From positions 8,558 through 72,557 of the forward strand of contig DBGM01000023.1 in NCBI GenBank assembly GCA_002295885.1: DNA of 64,000 bases, read 5' to 3'. The DNA is from Phycisphaerales bacterium UBA854. Its GTDB lineage: Bacteria; Planctomycetota; Phycisphaerae; Phycisphaerales; SM1A02. The position numbers and the translations under genes are program-made. Within the stretch, counting starts at the first letter, position 1; each line of letters begins with the position of its first letter. Positions 61,701-64,000 of the stretch are shown here, in pieces. The notes under the pieces were generated by a model, which made no database searches, had not been told where the DNA came from, and worked only from the letters and a program-made list of their open reading frames with translations.

Positions 61701-62576
61701 ATGCGTCGCTCACCATTGCTGCTGCTGTACGTCCTGTCGGCCGGCTGCACCTCCACCAACGTCCACGAACGGACCGAGCAGCAGGTCGTTCCGGCTCCGC
61801 CGGCCGCGGTCCGGGTCGACGTGCAGAACGGGTCCGTCTCCCTGACCGTGACCAGGTCGCTCGAGGCCACGGTACGGGCGGTCTGGTCGACGCTCGATTC
61901 GGATCGGACCGCGGCCGACGTCCGCTTGATGCAGTCCACGCTGGGGATCGACACCGACAGTGGAACGCTGGAGATCAAGCCGGAGGCTCCCGAGGGTGTC
62001 TCGGTCTCCCTCATGATCACCGTGCCGGACACGAGTGGCGTCATCATCAGCACCGTCAACGGCTCGGTCGATGTCAACGGCGCGTCGGGGGCCGCCCTGC
62101 TGCTCGTGGGCAACGGCTCGATCCGGTGCGTCGATCAGGACGGTACGGTCTCGGCCAAGACCGATCTCGGCTCCATCCGGGTGCTCAATGCCACCGATGC
62201 CGTCGAGGTCATCACCCGCGACGGTAACATCGAGATCACCGGGGCTTCCGCGTACGTGCGGGCCAAGACCAACCGGGGCAACATCGATCTGACGGCACGG
62301 CCGAACAGTTCGCCGCCGCTGTTCTGCCAGTCCGACCTCGGATCGGTCACGGCGACGGTGGGGCCGGCGTTCGTGGGCGAGGTCACCCTCGGGGCGCCGG
62401 GAGGCCGCACGTCGGTGGAGGATCCCGACGGTCGGCTCCGGGTCAATGCCACCGACGGCGACACCCGTTATCTGGTGCTGGGTGACAGCACCGAGACCTC
62501 CTCGCTGAGCAGCATGGACGGATCGGTGCGGTTTATCCTCGAACCCGCCGGGGCTTCCGACGAACCTTCGGAATGA
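61701..62576 (+). CDS. lipoprotein with DUF4097-like beta-helix
   Basis: 291 residues. Signal peptide with lipobox LSAGC (Cys 16). The mature chain has regular strands such as ISTVNGSVDVNGASGAALLLVGNGSIRCVDQDG and VEVITRDGNIEITGASAYVRAKTNRGNIDLT, the pattern of DUF4097/DUF2807-type beta-solenoids found on cell surfaces. Function unknown. It overlaps tilS by 4 bases. Confidence 0.8.
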   Translation: MRRSPLLLLYVLSAGCTSTNVHERTEQQVVPAPPAAVRVDVQNGSVSLTVTRSLEATVRAVWSTLDSDRTAADVRLMQSTLGIDTDSGTLEIKPEAPEGVSVSLMITVPDTSGVIISTVNGSVDVNGASGAALLLVGNGSIRCVDQDGTVSAKTDLGSIRVLNATDAVEVITRDGNIEITGASAYVRAKTNRGNIDLTARPNSSPPLFCQSDLGSVTATVGPAFVGEVTLGAPGGRTSVEDPDGRLRVNATDGDTRYLVLGDSTETSSLSSMDGSVRFILEPAGASDEPSE

Positions 62577-63577
62577 ACGCGGCCACGGACGACATCGCGG
62601 TCAAACGACATCCGGTCGTGACCGGTCTGCACCGCGGCCTGCAGGCGGCGTGCGGAACGACGGCGACGGGTCCGATGGTGCTCGCGGTGAGCGGTGGTGG
62701 CGACTCGACGGCGCTGCTTCTGGCGATGGATCGGCTCCGGAGACGCGACGGCGTCGACATCGACCCGCACGTGGTGCATGTCCACCATCATCTGCGGGCG
62801 GAGGCTGACGCCGACGCCGAGTTCGTCCGTTCGCAGTGCGCGGAGCTGGGCATCGGGTGCGACGTGCTCGACGTGCATCCGGAGCGGGGCGGGGCCGAGG
62901 CCAGGGCGCTGCGATACGACGCGCTGCTGGGCACGGCCCGGCGGATCGGAGCAGCGTGGGTCGCCACCGCGCACCACGCCGAGGACCAGTTCGAGACGAT
63001 CATCGCGGCCCTCGGCCGTGGAGCCGGACCGGGAGGCCTCTCGGGAATGGCACCCTGTCGCGAACTCGGCGACGGAGTCAGGCTGGTTCGACCGCTGTTG
63101 ACGGAATCAAGGGCGAATCTACGTTCGCTCTGCGAGACCGCCGGCGTCGCGTGGCGGGAGGATCCGACGAACGTCGACCCGACCACGCTCCGCGGGCGGC
63201 TGCGACGTGACGTGCTGCCGGTGCTCGAGGAGCTCTGGCCGGGGGCCGCCCGGCGGGTGTCGGACAATGCGGATCTCGTGCGGGCCGCGTCGGAGTCCCT
63301 GGATGCGGCGGTGGATGGACATTTCGGCCGCGAAACGCAATGGACGCGGGCCTCACTGCGTACGCTGGATCGGGGACTGCGTCTGGCCGGACTGCGGCGG
63401 GCGATCCTGCGGGCGGGAGTGAGGTCCGACGGTATCGATGGTGGCCGTCTGATGGACGCGGCGGACGCGATCTCGGACGCAGCCGAACACGGACGGACCT
63501 TCCTCTTCACCGGCGGGGTTCGGGTGAGGGTGGATGCGAACCGGGTCTGGATCGAACAGGAGAACGACGATGGCTGA
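62573..63577 (+). CDS. tilS: tRNA(Ile)-lysidine synthase
   Basis: 334 residues. Converts the wobble C of tRNA-Ile (CAU) to lysidine. The PP-loop SGGGDSTALLLAMDRL, the HVHHHLRAEADADAEF block, ATAHHAEDQFETI and REDPTNVD are diagnostic. It is shorter than E. coli TilS (about 430) and appears to lack most of the C-terminal domains, like some short-type TilS. Confidence 0.95.
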   Translation: MNAATDDIAVKRHPVVTGLHRGLQAACGTTATGPMVLAVSGGGDSTALLLAMDRLRRRDGVDIDPHVVHVHHHLRAEADADAEFVRSQCAELGIGCDVLDVHPERGGAEARALRYDALLGTARRIGAAWVATAHHAEDQFETIIAALGRGAGPGGLSGMAPCRELGDGVRLVRPLLTESRANLRSLCETAGVAWREDPTNVDPTTLRGRLRRDVLPVLEELWPGAARRVSDNADLVRAASESLDAAVDGHFGRETQWTRASLRTLDRGLRLAGLRRAILRAGVRSDGIDGGRLMDAADAISDAAEHGRTFLFTGGVRVRVDANRVWIEQENDDG

Positions 63578-63947
63578 TGTGATGTTGGTGGGGCACTGTG
63601 GTCCCGATGCGATCATGCTCAAGACGGTGGTGCAGCGTGCGCTTCCCGGTGCGGGCGTCGAACTGATCAACGACCAGGGATCACTGGAGACGGCGTTAGA
63701 GCGGGACGTCGTGCTGCTGGTCAACCGTGAGCTCGACGGCGAGTTCCGAAGCGGCCGTGGCGGGATCGATCTCATCCGTCAGTTGTCGAAAGCGGGCACG
63801 GGGGCGCCCATGCTGCTGGTGTCGAACTTCGCGGACGCCCAGGCCGAGGCCGAATCGGCGGGGGCGATGCCGGGATTCGGCAAGAGCGAACTGTACGACG
63901 AAGACACGACGCGGCGCCTTCGGGACGCCGCGTCACGGTTCGCGTGA
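63570..63947 (+). CDS. receiver-like protein, 125 aa
   Basis: MADVMLVGHCGPDAIMLKTVVQ and VVLLVNRELDGEF followed by GAPMLLVSNFADAQAEAESAGAMPGFGKSEL resemble the beta-alpha fold of response-regulator receivers, but the phospho-acceptor region is not canonical (NRELDG replaces the usual D-containing loop). It may be a pseudo-receiver. AGGAGA precedes the ATG, and it overlaps tilS by 8 bases. Confidence 0.65.
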   Translation: MADVMLVGHCGPDAIMLKTVVQRALPGAGVELINDQGSLETALERDVVLLVNRELDGEFRSGRGGIDLIRQLSKAGTGAPMLLVSNFADAQAEAESAGAMPGFGKSELYDEDTTRRLRDAASRFA

Positions 63948-63961
63948 TCGGTTGACTCGCC

Positions 63962-64000
63962 TCAGGGTGTGATCCGGTCCTGGCCGTCCATGAAGGGACG
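63962..64000 (-). CDS. C-terminal end of an unidentified gene (runs off the window)
   Basis: On the minus strand the last codons read RPFMDGQDRITP then TGA at 63964-63962. The frame is open to the window edge. Convergent genes elsewhere in this window also end within a few bases of each other, which fits, but 12 residues are not enough to name it. Confidence 0.3.
   Translation of the reverse strand, partial: RPFMDGQDRITP

Overview
The window is a GC-rich, gene-dense bacterial chromosome segment whose content points to the Planctomycetota, most likely a Phycisphaerae-type bacterium. The clues are a secreted protein with Asp/Asn-rich calcium-type repeats and a C-terminal dockerin-like EF-hand pair, the planctomycete-type short sigma factor, a DUF58 plus transglutaminase pair, and lipid A and lipoprotein genes that imply an outer membrane. 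No phage, insertion sequence, CRISPR array or rRNA operon is visible. Genes overlap by 1-8 bases very often (ATGA, GTGA, TGATG junctions), so much of the window is operonic.

Layout. 1-12.2 kb: the end of ileS, then mainly minus-strand genes (dockerin-like secreted protein, a SurA/PpiD-like membrane protein, rpsD, a long-type purF, an MBL-rhodanese hydrolase, ahcY). 12.4-20 kb: plus-strand sigma factor, an orphan atpC, scpB, DUF58, transglutaminase, a methyltransferase and a PilZ-like protein. 20-27.9 kb: pabB, ppdK, a HIT hydrolase, a queuosine-precursor transporter, nadC, a minimal biotin ligase and two small unknown genes. 27.9-35.2 kb: an uncharacterised six-gene membrane cluster made of a GlmL-like ASKHA ATPase, a barrel-sandwich protein, a DUF6754-like protein and three more membrane or membrane-anchored proteins. 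35.3-41.9 kb: a fatty-acid and lipid operon set (rpmF-plsX-fabH-fabD, a lipoprotein, fabG, acpP, fabF), with good sigma70-type promoters before rpmF and acpP. 42-52.3 kb: a PagL-like protein, a structured intergenic element, tRNA-Glu, aroB, a ParA-CBM48 fusion and its partner, a DUF2752 and lipoprotein run, a glycosyltransferase-like protein, an amidohydrolase and a flavin reductase. 52.5-54.2 kb: a stand-alone mraZ with its own TGGGN operator, a hairpin-rich non-coding stretch ending in a strong terminator, then convergent csrA and a NifU-like protein. 54.3-64 kb: a lipoprotein with a C-terminal His-rich domain, an M48 peptidase, dapF, a C45 acyltransferase, a class III aminotransferase with astA, a DUF4097-like lipoprotein, tilS and a receiver-like protein.

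The two most notable regions are these. (1) The mraZ-csrA interval (about 53.09-53.52 kb) carries several hairpins with GGA in the loop. One is a perfect 9-bp stem presenting TCACGGATGA, the core known from RsmE/CsrA targets, and the interval ends at an intrinsic terminator facing csrA. It is a candidate CsrA-binding RNA. (2) The GlmL-like/DUF6754 cluster at 27.87-35.24 kb looks like a dedicated, undescribed membrane complex. A further general feature is that many genes have a TANNNT box 6-7 bases before the start codon and no Shine-Dalgarno sequence, which suggests widespread leaderless transcription.
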